A stretch of 45,175 nt of DNA. Source: Candidatus Phyllobacterium onerii (GTDB lineage Bacteria > Pseudomonadota > Alphaproteobacteria > Rhizobiales > Rhizobiaceae). A program made the translations under genes and the position numbers. Under the pieces are notes generated by a model, which saw only the letters and a program-made list of their open reading frames with translations, ran no database searches and had not been told where the DNA came from. The DNA is taken from contig NZ_JAQMHX010000024.1 in assembly GCF_028331445.1 (NCBI RefSeq), positions 1 through 45,175 of the forward strand. Direction: 5' to 3'. Shown in pieces: positions 17,353 to 26,338 of the stretch; the stretch's first letter is position 1, and each line of letters begins with the position of its first letter.

Positions 17353-18969
17353 TTGGGAGATTTCGACAGGCTTGGAGATGGCTTGCGCCCGGAGCAGGAG
17401 GATCCAGCGCGCATCGTGCGCGCGACTCTATTGCGCTTCCTCATCCTCGGGAATAGCGAATATCATTTGCACGAAAAGGGGCTGAGGCTAAGCGGCGCTT
17501 GGGTGTCCGGTATTCTCGACCTCGAAGGTTGCCGGATTCCACGCGACATTGGTCTCAAGGACTGCCACTTCGAAGCTTCGCCGATCCTGCGCTCGGCCAT
17601 CATCGACAACCTCTTTCTGGACGGTTCGGCCATGCCCGGCATGCAGGCTGATCGTCTCGAAGCGCGTGGGGGTCTATCCTTCCGCGGCGCGACTATCACT
17701 GGAGAAATCCGTCTCTCCGGGGCACGCATCGGTGGTAACATCGAGATAGACGGCGCATCCATCGTCTCGCCCGCAGGCATTGTCCTCGACGCCGGCGGAT
17801 TGGAGGTTCGTGGTGCGATCCTGTTGCGCGGCGCAGACGTCCGCGGGGGCATTAATTTTTCGGGCGTCCGACTTGGCGGTGACCTCAACGCCGTCGGCGC
17901 ACATGTCGAGCGTCCCGGCGAAGTCGCCCTGAACGGGGATGCCATTGTCGCGGGCGGTGACCTCGCCATGCGAGGGGCAACCATCGTCGGCGAGGCCCGC
18001 CTGCTGGGTGCCCGCTTTGGTGGAGACATCGATTGCACATCGGCGACGCTATCGCAGCCTGGCGGCTACGCATTGAGGCTCAATCGTGCAATCGTCGATG
18101 GTGCATTCTTCCTGCGACAAGGTGCTTCGGTTGAAGGTACGCTCGACCTGACGGCCACGTCGATCGGAGCGATTGATGACGAACAGGCAAGCTGGCCAAA
18201 GATGGGTGATCTGCTACTGAACCGTTGCCAGTATGGCGCGTTCATCGGCGGGCCCGTCGACGCGGCAAGCAGGCTCGATTGGCTATCTCGTCAGACGCCT
18301 GAACGATGGAGCGCGGATTTCTGGCCGCAACCCTACGAGCAGCTTTCGACCGTGCTGCGGGAAATGGGTCACGACGAAGATGCCCGCGCCGTCCTGATCA
18401 CCAAGGAACGGCTGCAGAGGCGCGCACGGCGGGCGCGCGCAAAGAACCCGGCGCTGCGCGTCGCTCTTGCCACAACGGATGGTATATTGGCCATAACCCT
18501 TCGCTATGGCCGCCAGCCTCTCCTCGCGCTGTTGTGGCTGATCCTGTTTTGGGCGATCGGCATCGGCGTGTTCGCGTTCGCCCAGAAAAATGGTGCCATC
18601 AAGCCGAACAGCCCGGTCATCCTCCGTTCCCTTGAATGGACCACGTGCGGTCTGCAGCAGACCGAGAGCCGCTACATGCCCTCGAGCGGTCAGACTTTCG
18701 CTGGACGCGCGGCGACTGGAGAAAATCAGCTTTCCTGCTTCCTCAACCAGCCAGAAGCAGCTAGCTACCCGGAGTTCAACCCGCTCATGTATTCATTGGA
18801 TGTCCTGTTGCCGGTGCTGTCCATCGGCCAGAAGGAATACTGGCGGCCGGATCCCACAAAACCCAATGGCCAATTCATCCTGAAATACTATTTCTTTCAG
18901 TCGGTTGTTGGCTGGGCCTTGAGCCTGCTTGCAGTCGCCGGGTTTTCCGGGCTGGTCAAGTCGAAGTAA
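17353..18969 (+). CDS. Beta-helix-like repeat protein with C-terminal membrane segments
   Basis: About 538 residues from a TTG. Residues about 45-290 form roughly 20-residue imperfect repeats rich in GDLxxxGA, GGxxFxGA and IxGxIxLxGA, suggesting a right-handed beta-helix of pentapeptide-like type. About 370-400 is a basic helix (RRARRARAK). Two membrane segments follow (about 395-415 and 515-535). The family is widespread in Hyphomicrobiales, of unknown function. The characteristic N-terminal block (FQPLSAAEAKVVAHLSLGD) lies upstream in frame, but no ATG, GTG or TTG exists between the in-frame stop at 17233 and the TTG at 17353. The true start may be the ATG at 17240 plus a one-base lesion, so the gene may be damaged. 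Confidence 0.72.
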   Translation: MGDFDRLGDGLRPEQEDPARIVRATLLRFLILGNSEYHLHEKGLRLSGAWVSGILDLEGCRIPRDIGLKDCHFEASPILRSAIIDNLFLDGSAMPGMQADRLEARGGLSFRGATITGEIRLSGARIGGNIEIDGASIVSPAGIVLDAGGLEVRGAILLRGADVRGGINFSGVRLGGDLNAVGAHVERPGEVALNGDAIVAGGDLAMRGATIVGEARLLGARFGGDIDCTSATLSQPGGYALRLNRAIVDGAFFLRQGASVEGTLDLTATSIGAIDDEQASWPKMGDLLLNRCQYGAFIGGPVDAASRLDWLSRQTPERWSADFWPQPYEQLSTVLREMGHDEDARAVLITKERLQRRARRARAKNPALRVALATTDGILAITLRYGRQPLLALLWLILFWAIGIGVFAFAQKNGAIKPNSPVILRSLEWTTCGLQQTESRYMPSSGQTFAGRAATGENQLSCFLNQPEAASYPEFNPLMYSLDVLLPVLSIGQKEYWRPDPTKPNGQFILKYYFFQSVVGWALSLLAVAGFSGLVKSK

Positions 18970-19210
18970 GTCGATGCAACTGCATGGGCAATTGCTTCGC
19001 CAGCATGTCAAAACGTCGATATCAAGGGAATGCGGCACTAACAGCACATGCGTGCCGCCACGGGCCATCTCTTGGGTTCCCGCTGGAATTGGGATTCCAA
19101 GCGCCCATTTGGGATTTCTGACCAATCACAAACCATAGACAGACGTTATAGTCGAAGTGCCTCTCAGATAAGCTTTATCCCATTTAATTGAGCTTCCCGG
19201 AGTGCTGAGG

Positions 19211-20323
19211 ATGCTGGTTTTAGTGAATAGGTCGATGCGAAGGGTGCGTGCGTTTGGCGCGCTGTTTGGTCTTTTGATGGCAGCCACGACGCTTGCCGGA
19301 TGTCGGGAGGAGACAAAGGAACCCGCCCCGCTCATCCGCCCTGTGCGGACCATTACGGTCGACCACAGCAAGCTTGGCGACAGCGTCAGCCTCACCGGCC
19401 ATGTCGAGGCTGAGAACCAGGTTTCCTTCGCGTTTCGGCTTGGCGGGCGTGTGATCGAACGCTTGGTCAACGTTGGCGATCAGGTCGAGCCAGGACAAAT
19501 CCTCGCGAAACTCGACCCCCAAAATGAGATCAGTGCACTCCGCACCGCACAGGCCAACCTGGTTGCTGCCGAAGGGCAGCTAGTCAAGACGCGTAACGCG
19601 TTTGGAAGACAGGAAACGCTATTGCGGCAGGGTTTTACGACACGCGCCCAATTTGATGCCGCACAACAGGCCATGCGTGCGTCGCAGTCCCAGGTCGACA
19701 GTTCGCAAGCCCTGTTGGACAATGCCGAGGATCGCGTGGGCTTCACGGAATTGCACGCGGATGCCGCCGGCAGCGTCACCGCCGTTGGTGCCGAGCCGGG
19801 CGAAGTTGTTCAGGCGGGGCAGATGGTCCTCCAGGTCGCCCGACAGGATGGCCGTGACGCCGTTTTCGATGTACCGGCACAGCTGCTGCGGCAGGCTCCG
19901 GAGGCGGCTATCATAGAGGTCACCCTGACCGACGATCCTGCGGTCAAAGCTACAGGACGGGTTCGCGAGGTGGCACCCCAAGCCGATCCGACTACAAGGA
20001 CGTTCCGGGTGCGCGTCGGCCTGAGCGATACGCCGGAGGTCATGCGACTCGGGTCGACAGTTATCGGACGTGTGACACTCGCTTCGTCGCCGGAGATCGC
20101 AATACCCGCCACCGCATTGACCAATTTCAACCGGCAGCCTGCAGTCTGGATCGTGGATCAGGACAAAAAAACCGTGTCGACACGCAACGTCGAAGTGCTT
20201 CGCTTTGATCCAGCCACGGTCGTCATTGCCCAGGGCCTCAACCCCGGCGAGGTCGTCGTGACCGCCGGCGTTCAGGCCTTGCATGATGGCCAGGAAGTTC
20301 GATTGCTTGGGTCAACCCAATGA
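19211..20323 (+). CDS. RND efflux periplasmic adaptor (MFP) lipoprotein
   Basis: About 370 residues. The lipobox LAGC places the lipidated Cys near residue 31 and anchors the protein to the inner membrane. It then has the order typical of membrane fusion proteins: a barrel-sandwich half (DSVSLTGHVEAENQVSF), an alpha-helical hairpin (about 85-150, coiled coil), the second lipoyl half (GSVTAVGAEPGEVVQAGQMV in two parts) and a beta-barrel domain. The ATG at 19211 has GGAG eight bases upstream; GTG 19202 and ATG 19235 are alternatives. Its stop overlaps the permease start (ATGA). No TolC-type outer-membrane gene is in the window. Confidence 0.9.
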   Translation: MLVLVNRSMRRVRAFGALFGLLMAATTLAGCREETKEPAPLIRPVRTITVDHSKLGDSVSLTGHVEAENQVSFAFRLGGRVIERLVNVGDQVEPGQILAKLDPQNEISALRTAQANLVAAEGQLVKTRNAFGRQETLLRQGFTTRAQFDAAQQAMRASQSQVDSSQALLDNAEDRVGFTELHADAAGSVTAVGAEPGEVVQAGQMVLQVARQDGRDAVFDVPAQLLRQAPEAAIIEVTLTDDPAVKATGRVREVAPQADPTTRTFRVRVGLSDTPEVMRLGSTVIGRVTLASSPEIAIPATALTNFNRQPAVWIVDQDKKTVSTRNVEVLRFDPATVVIAQGLNPGEVVVTAGVQALHDGQEVRLLGSTQ

Positions 20324-23300
20324 ACGGCTTCAATCTGTCAGCATGGGCACTGAAAAGCCGCTCACTCGTGATCTACGGGATGATTGCGGTCGTCGTGGCC
20401 GGCGCGGCCGCTTTCATCAATCTCGGTCGCAACGAGGACCCGGCGTTTACCATCAAGACGATGGTCGTCAGGGCTGCCTGGCCGGGCGCGACCCTTGATG
20501 ACACGCTGAAACAGGTTACCGAACGGCTGGAACGCAAGCTTCAGGAGATACCTGAAGTGGATTTTCTGCGGAGCTTTACCAATGCTGGCGTGACAACCAT
20601 CTTCGTGAACCTCAAGGATGCAACGACGTCGGCGGAGGTCCCTGACGTCTGGTATCAAGTGCGCAAGAGCATCGGGGACATTAGACCGACGTTACCAGCG
20701 GGCATCGTGGGGCCCGGCTTCGACGACGATTTCGGCGATACATTCGGCATCATATACGGCTTCACCGCGGATGGTTTCACCCAGCGCGAACTTGCAGACT
20801 ACGTTGATGACGCCCGCTCGCACTTGCTGCATGTGCCAGATGTTTCCAAAATCGACGTGCTTGGAGCTCAGCCGGAAAGAATATTCATCGAATTCTCCAC
20901 GGAACAGCTCGCCGGTCTCGGCATCGATAGGGCCGCCGTGATCGCAGCGCTCCAGGCACAGAATGTGGTCAGCCCTTCGGGCACTTTGCGCACTTCGGAC
21001 GAAAGGCTGACGCTGCGTGTAAGCGGAGCTTTCGATTCGGAAGAGGATCTCCAGAATCTCAACTTTGTGGCAAACGGCAGGCTCGTCCGGCTGCGCGACA
21101 TCGCCGAAATCCACCGGGCCTACGCAGATCCGCCGCAGCCGATGTTTCGTGTTAATGGCAAGCCCGCCATGGGCCTTGCGATTTCCATGCGTGAGGGCGG
21201 CGATATTCTGGCATTGGGCCGCAACATCACGGCGGCGATGCAGGAGATCACTGCGGATCTGCCGATCGGCATTGACACTACGCTCGTCGCCAATCAGCCG
21301 CAGGTCGTCGATGATGCCATCGGCGAATTCACCACGTCGCTCTGGCAGGCAATCCTCATCATCATGGCCGTCAGTTTCATCAGCCTCGGTATCCGTGCGG
21401 GCACCGTTGTTGCTCTCGCCATTCCACTGTCTCTGGCGATGGTGTTCGCGGTCATGCAGATTTTCGGGATAGATCTGCAGCGTGTGTCTCTAGGCGCCCT
21501 GATCATCGCGCTCAGCCTCCTAGTGGACGACGCGATGACAACAGTGGATTCCATGACGACGCGGCTCGCACTCGGCGACGAAAAGGAAGAGGCGGCGAGT
21601 TTTACGTTCAGGACGCTGGCAGCCGCCATGTTGACCGGCACCCTCGTGACCGCAACGGGTTTCGTTCCGATCGGATTTGCGCAGAGTTCCGCAGGCGAAT
21701 ACACATTCTCGATCTTCGCAGTTGTCAGTATCGCCCTCGTCGTTTCCTGGCTCGGGGCGGTGATTTTCTCGCCCCTCCTCGGTGTAGCCCTGCTCAAGAA
21801 GCCGGATAAGGCCGAACCTGGAAGACCTTCCATCGTTCTTCGCTTCTTCCGCAGCCTGCTCCTTGGCGCGCTGCGTATGCGTTGGCTGACAATCGGCCTG
21901 ACGCTTGCATGTTTCGTGCTAGCGCTGCTCGCGCTTCCATTCGTGCCACGCCAATTCTTTCCATCCTCAGATCGGCCCGAGCTACTCGTCGATATAAGGC
22001 TGCCCCAAAATGCGTCGATCGCAGCAAGTCAGAAAGCCTCCGACCAGCTCGACGCGCTTCTGAAGGACGATCCCGATGTTGCCCATTGGAGTACCAATGT
22101 CGGGCGCGGAGCCATACGTTTCTATTTGCCGCTTAACGTCGAACTGCCGAATGAGTTCTTCTCGCAAGCGGTTGTCGTTGCAAAGGATGTTCCCGGCCGC
22201 GAGAGGCTGCGCGCGCGACTGGAAGAGGAACTGGCGGAAAAGGTCCCGAGTGCCATTTCACGCGTCTCGCTGCTCGAACTCGGGCCACCGGTTGGCTGGC
22301 CGGTGCAGTACCGCGTCAGTGGTCCCGATCCGCACGAGGTCCGCGCTATCGCCCAGCGCCTGGCGCAGATGCTCGGCGGCAATTCGCAGCTGAAGCGCAT
22401 TAATTTCGATTGGATCGAACCGGCACGCACGATACGGGTTCATATAGACCAGGATCAGGCGCGCCTGTTGGGCCTAAGTTCCCAGGCATTGGCCACCGCC
22501 CTGAACACAGTGGTGTCCGGAACAGCCGTGACGCAAGTGCGCGATGATATCTATCTGATCGATGTCGTCGTCCGATCGACCGATGAACAGCGCGTATCAC
22601 TCGACAATCTGCGCACGCTGCAGTTCCCGCTCGCCAATGGCCGGACCGTGCCGCTCAGCCAGTTCGCCACATTCGAGGTCGATCAGGAATTTCCCGTGAT
22701 CTGGCGCCGCGACCGCGTTCCAACGCTCACCGTGCAAGCGGATGTCACAGCCGGGTCTTCGCCGGAAGCCATCGTTCAGGAACTCGAACCGGAGATCGAG
22801 AAGCTCGACGCAAGCCTGACCGGTCCTTATCGGATCGTGCCGGGCGGAACGGTCGAGGAAAGCGCCAAGTCGCAGGCTTCGGTCATCGCCGTGGTCCCGA
22901 TCATGCTGTTCCTGATGATCACTATTCTCATGATCCAGCTGAAGAGTTTCAGCCGCCTGTTTCTGGTGCTGAGCGTTGTCCCGATGGGGCTCATCGGTGT
23001 TGTCGGTTCGCTCTTCATCTTCAACAGGCCTTTGGGCTTCGTCGCCATTCTCGGTATTTTGTCGCTGCTCGGGCTGATCGCAAAGAACGCTGTGATCCTG
23101 ATCGAACAGATCGAAACAGAGCGGGCCAAGGGGACTGAGGTATGGAACGCGGTGATCGATGCCACCGTATCGCGCTTCCGTCCCATCATGCTGACCGCGA
23201 TATCCACTGTTCTCGGCATGATACCGATAGCATGGACCATTTTCTGGGGGCCAATGGCGATCGCGATCATGGGCGGCCTGCTCGTTGCAACGGTGCTGAC

Positions 23301-23400
23301 TCTCGTCTTCCTGCCAGCCCTCTATGTGGCCGCATTCCGTGTCAAGGAACCGACCAGCAGTGCCGCTACCATGCGGCCCGTTTCACATAATCCGGCATAG
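20320..23400 (+). CDS. RND family efflux permease
   Basis: A 1026-residue AcrB-like permease with 12 predicted membrane helices and two large periplasmic loops. The proton-relay pair D403/D404 is intact in SLLVDDAMTTVD, and the TM10 lysine is in GLIAKNAVILIEQ. It exports hydrophobic compounds from the inner membrane or periplasm, using the proton gradient, with the upstream adaptor. It is translationally coupled to the adaptor. The sequence style (LSAWALKSRSLVIY, NEDPAFTIKTMVV) is of the alphaproteobacterial two-gene RND type; the substrates are unknown. Confidence 0.94.
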   Translation: MNGFNLSAWALKSRSLVIYGMIAVVVAGAAAFINLGRNEDPAFTIKTMVVRAAWPGATLDDTLKQVTERLERKLQEIPEVDFLRSFTNAGVTTIFVNLKDATTSAEVPDVWYQVRKSIGDIRPTLPAGIVGPGFDDDFGDTFGIIYGFTADGFTQRELADYVDDARSHLLHVPDVSKIDVLGAQPERIFIEFSTEQLAGLGIDRAAVIAALQAQNVVSPSGTLRTSDERLTLRVSGAFDSEEDLQNLNFVANGRLVRLRDIAEIHRAYADPPQPMFRVNGKPAMGLAISMREGGDILALGRNITAAMQEITADLPIGIDTTLVANQPQVVDDAIGEFTTSLWQAILIIMAVSFISLGIRAGTVVALAIPLSLAMVFAVMQIFGIDLQRVSLGALIIALSLLVDDAMTTVDSMTTRLALGDEKEEAASFTFRTLAAAMLTGTLVTATGFVPIGFAQSSAGEYTFSIFAVVSIALVVSWLGAVIFSPLLGVALLKKPDKAEPGRPSIVLRFFRSLLLGALRMRWLTIGLTLACFVLALLALPFVPRQFFPSSDRPELLVDIRLPQNASIAASQKASDQLDALLKDDPDVAHWSTNVGRGAIRFYLPLNVELPNEFFSQAVVVAKDVPGRERLRARLEEELAEKVPSAISRVSLLELGPPVGWPVQYRVSGPDPHEVRAIAQRLAQMLGGNSQLKRINFDWIEPARTIRVHIDQDQARLLGLSSQALATALNTVVSGTAVTQVRDDIYLIDVVVRSTDEQRVSLDNLRTLQFPLANGRTVPLSQFATFEVDQEFPVIWRRDRVPTLTVQADVTAGSSPEAIVQELEPEIEKLDASLTGPYRIVPGGTVEESAKSQASVIAVVPIMLFLMITILMIQLKSFSRLFLVLSVVPMGLIGVVGSLFIFNRPLGFVAILGILSLLGLIAKNAVILIEQIETERAKGTEVWNAVIDATVSRFRPIMLTAISTVLGMIPIAWTIFWGPMAIAIMGGLLVATVLTLVFLPALYVAAFRVKEPTSSAATMRPVSHNPA

Positions 23401-23423
23401 CTCCAGATGAGGTTCGATCGCCA

Positions 23424-24620
23424 GTGACGAGTATCGAGTTTCCAGGTTTTGTCAGTCTGACGATAGCGATCGTCGTTTTCTTTATCGGCGCTGGGCTGAA
23501 CGGCCGGATCGCGGCGCTGCGGCAATGGAACATTCCGGAAGCCGTGACCGGCGGTTTGCTCGCAGCTCTGACGACCCTTCTCGCCTATCGCGTCCTGGGA
23601 ATTGCGATCTCGTTTGACCTCGCGGCGCGCGACCTGTTGCTCCTCTACTTTTTTACCGGCATCGGCCTCAACGCTCGCCTTGCCGATCTGATCGCCGGTG
23701 GCAAGCCGCTGCTGATCCTGCTTGGACTGACGCTGATCTATCTCGTCATCCAGAATCTTATCGCCGCCGGAAGCACCGCCGCCCTAGGAATGCCCGAAGG
23801 CATGACCGTTCTTGTCGGCTCAGCGTCCTTGATCGGCGGACATGGCACGACAATTGCGTGGGCCCCGATTCTTGCCGAGCGTTTCGGCCTCACCAACGCG
23901 ATGGAGATTGGCGTGGCGGCGGCAACTCTGGGTCTTGTCATTGCAAGTCTTGTCGGTGGGCCAGTCGCTGGTCTCTTGATTGCGCGCTATCGGCTTAAAG
24001 GTCCTGACGCCGCCCCTTCGATTGGATTAGGGGATGACGACGCCATGAATGACGACCTCAACCATATCACGCTGCTGCGCACTATCCTCGTCCTCAACGT
24101 TGCGGTCCTTATCGGCTACACGGTCGATGAGCTATTGGCTGATTTGGGATTTCGTCTACCCCTCTTCGTCGCCTGCCTCCTGTCTGCCATCGTCTTGACC
24201 AACGTCGTTCCGCGGATCATGCCGTCCCTGTTCTGGCCGACGCGGACGCGCGCGTTGGCCCTTGTTTCCGACCTTTCGCTGAGCATCTTTCTTGCAATGT
24301 CGCTGATGAGCATGCAACTCTGGACTCTCGGAGGGCTTGGGCCGTCGCTGCTTCTGATCCTCGCGCTCCAGACGATTGCAGCGATTGCCTACATACTCTT
24401 CGTTGTATTCCCGCTGATGGGTCGCAACTACGACGCCGCGGTGATTGCCGGCGGCTTCAGTGGCATAAGCCTTGGGGCAACGCCGACTGCCATCGCCAAT
24501 ATGACTGCCATTACCAAACTGCACGGCGCGGCACCGATGGCCTTCATTATCCTACCACTGGTGTCTGCTTTTTTTATCGATATCGCAAATGCGTTCGCGA
24601 TCGGCTTTCTCGTCAATTGA
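23424..24620 (+). CDS. gltS: Sodium/glutamate symporter GltS
   Basis: A 398-residue transporter with about ten helices. The GltS signatures are GGLLAALTTLLAYRVLG in the N-terminal half, the reentrant-loop motif GSASLIGGHGTTIAW (about 130-145) and its repeat GFSGISLGATPTAIANM near the C-terminus. GltS imports glutamate with Na+. The start is a GTG with GAGG 11 bases upstream. It lies 23 bases after the RND permease on the same strand, so co-transcription is possible though functionally unexpected. Confidence 0.93.
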   Translation: MTSIEFPGFVSLTIAIVVFFIGAGLNGRIAALRQWNIPEAVTGGLLAALTTLLAYRVLGIAISFDLAARDLLLLYFFTGIGLNARLADLIAGGKPLLILLGLTLIYLVIQNLIAAGSTAALGMPEGMTVLVGSASLIGGHGTTIAWAPILAERFGLTNAMEIGVAAATLGLVIASLVGGPVAGLLIARYRLKGPDAAPSIGLGDDDAMNDDLNHITLLRTILVLNVAVLIGYTVDELLADLGFRLPLFVACLLSAIVLTNVVPRIMPSLFWPTRTRALALVSDLSLSIFLAMSLMSMQLWTLGGLGPSLLLILALQTIAAIAYILFVVFPLMGRNYDAAVIAGGFSGISLGATPTAIANMTAITKLHGAAPMAFIILPLVSAFFIDIANAFAIGFLVN

Positions 24621-24771
24621 GCAGGATTAGCACCATCTACTGCGAGAAATCCTCCGTGGCGAAGTGGATTGCCGTGTTGCTGTCGGCAAAGGCTTTTGAC
24701 AATTCCGACAGAACTTCGACCTAATTTCGAACACCTTCAGGTAGAGAGGCCACCGTTTGTGCAACTTGTTT

Positions 24772-24789
24772 CGTAACAGTTACGTACTG
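24772..24789 (+). promoter_or_regulatory. Recurrent motif, site 1 (upstream of the AraC gene)
   Basis: CGTAACAGTTACGTACTG. Its first 13 bases (CGTAAC-A-GTTACG) form a perfect palindrome about one base. It lies about 110-130 bases upstream of the AraC gene and is oriented toward it. Two further copies at 28141-28158 and 32228-32245 match it at the shared core GTAACxGTxACGTACT. A dimeric repressor-type site is the simplest reading. Confidence 0.55.
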
Positions 24790-24899
24790 AACAGACCGCA
24801 ATGGTTGTGCCACACTTGTGAAGTCGAGCATTTGTAACTGCGCGATACCTTATTCTTGTGGTTTTTTGGAGCAGCCATGCCTGTACTTCCCCCAACAAA

Positions 24900-26138
24900 A
24901 TGGATCGAAGTACTACTATGCTCGTCTCTAACAATGAGACAGCGCCACCTGTTTTGCACGTTGTTCCGGGTACGACAAATGGTGAAATCATGAACGCGCA
25001 TGATCATATCGCACCATCGGATATATCGCTCGATCGAAACTTTGCACACGCGGCAGCGGCGTCTGCCATCAACGGCCCTCCTCCCCAACCGAAGCGGTCG
25101 TCTTCCGGCGCATTTTCTATTCCCGCGTTCAAGTTCGATACCAGCGGCGTGCCGATTGACCATCAGTATGAATCGTGGCGCAATAGCTTCTCCTCGATGC
25201 TCGAGTTCGGCGAATGCAGGGACAAGTCCCGCGGCTTTGAAGGAAAGCAAACGGTCTGGGATCTCGGCAGCCTGGCGTTCTCGCGGATCAGAACCAGCGC
25301 ACTCGAGTTTGCAAGTGTCCCAGGTCATGCGCGCAGGGAAGCGCTCGATCACTGGACATTGACCCTTCCACTCGACGGTTCGATCAGCACCGAGGGCCCG
25401 GCAGGAAGCTTTCAAGGCGGCGCCGGTATCGTCCAGGTTCATTCGCTGGGGCGTTGGTTTGAAGGGAGTGTAACAGATAGCGAAATGCTGATGCTGTTTG
25501 TTCCCCGAGATTCCGATCCAGAAGTGGCACATGTCCTCAGTGCTTCCGAGTTCTCCACAGTCGACACCGCGATGGGCCGGCTGTTGTCCGACTATTTCAT
25601 CGGATTGGCCAAGCGGCTGCCAGCGGTCGAGGCGGACAATCTCCCTGAACTCGTTGGCGCGACGCAGGCGATGATCCGGGCCTGCCTGCTGCCATCTCCA
25701 GGCAACATCGAGGAGGCTCAGGCACCTATCGCCCGCGTGTTGCTCGAAAAGGCACGCCGCGTAGTGCAATCCAGATTGTTCGATCCATTGTTCAATGCCA
25801 AGGTCTTGCGGCGTGAACTCGCGATTTCACGCACCGGACTTTATCGAATGTTCGAGCCATTCGGTGGCGTGATGCATTACCTGCAGCACCAGCGGCTCCT
25901 CGATGCACACGCAGCATTGGCCGACCCGAACGACAAACGTCGTATCATCGAGATCGCTGAGCAACGATGTTTCAGTGATGGCGCAGAGTTCAGCCGGGCA
26001 TTCAAGAGGGAGTTCGGCTATACGCCAAGCGAAGTGAGAGCGGGCCGCAGCAGTGTGCCGAGCAGGCCACCAGGCGAAATCGCCACCGCAGCTCCTGAAG
26101 AACGCCTCGGATTGCTGCTCCGCAAGCTTCACGGTTGA
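24900..26138 (+). CDS. AraC family transcriptional regulator
   Basis: About 412 residues. The middle part (about 65-230) is an AraC-binding-2-like sensor domain (HQYESWRNSFSSM). The C-terminal part (about 310-395) has two helix-turn-helix motifs, ending in the AraC signature FSDGAEFSRAFKREFGYTPSEVRAG. A polar N-terminal extension precedes the sensor. The start is uncertain: ATG 24900, ATG 24918 and ATG 24990 are all possible and none has a strong ribosome site. The recurrent GTAAC motif lies upstream. The inducer and targets are unknown. Confidence 0.88.
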   Translation: MDRSTTMLVSNNETAPPVLHVVPGTTNGEIMNAHDHIAPSDISLDRNFAHAAAASAINGPPPQPKRSSSGAFSIPAFKFDTSGVPIDHQYESWRNSFSSMLEFGECRDKSRGFEGKQTVWDLGSLAFSRIRTSALEFASVPGHARREALDHWTLTLPLDGSISTEGPAGSFQGGAGIVQVHSLGRWFEGSVTDSEMLMLFVPRDSDPEVAHVLSASEFSTVDTAMGRLLSDYFIGLAKRLPAVEADNLPELVGATQAMIRACLLPSPGNIEEAQAPIARVLLEKARRVVQSRLFDPLFNAKVLRRELAISRTGLYRMFEPFGGVMHYLQHQRLLDAHAALADPNDKRRIIEIAEQRCFSDGAEFSRAFKREFGYTPSEVRAGRSSVPSRPPGEIATAAPEERLGLLLRKLHG

Positions 26139-26162
26139 TCTGCACCAACGATGAGGTTTTCG

Positions 26163-26288
26163 ATGCGTCATGATGATCTGGACGAGCGGCTGAGACAACT
26201 GGGCGTGAACGTCGGGCCCTTCACGTTCACCGTACTGTTCCTGATCGGTGTTGCAGCTGCGATCGGAATTGGTTGGTTCCTGTATTAA
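26163..26288 (+). CDS. 41-residue single-helix membrane protein
   Basis: A short gene reading MRHDDLDERLRQLG, then one hydrophobic helix (FTFTVLFLIGVAAAIGIGWF), ending LY. It has a good ribosome site (GAGG six bases before the ATG), starts 24 bases after the AraC stop and ends just before the hydrolase gene. The acidic/basic N-terminus and single helix suggest a small inner-membrane protein with its N-terminus inside. No family recognised. Evidence is the ribosome site, spacing and amphipathic layout; conservation is untested. Confidence 0.55.
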   Translation: MRHDDLDERLRQLGVNVGPFTFTVLFLIGVAAAIGIGWFLY

Positions 26289-26338
26289 CGGGCGCAGGCA
26301 CAGTGCCAGCAGTCGATAGCGCATTGGATAGGCACTTG

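Noticed and set aside
17463..18038. 191-codon minus-strand frame opposite the beta-helix gene
   Set aside because: Pro/Arg/Ser/Ala-rich antisense mirror of the repeat region, with no ribosome site or recognisable domain.
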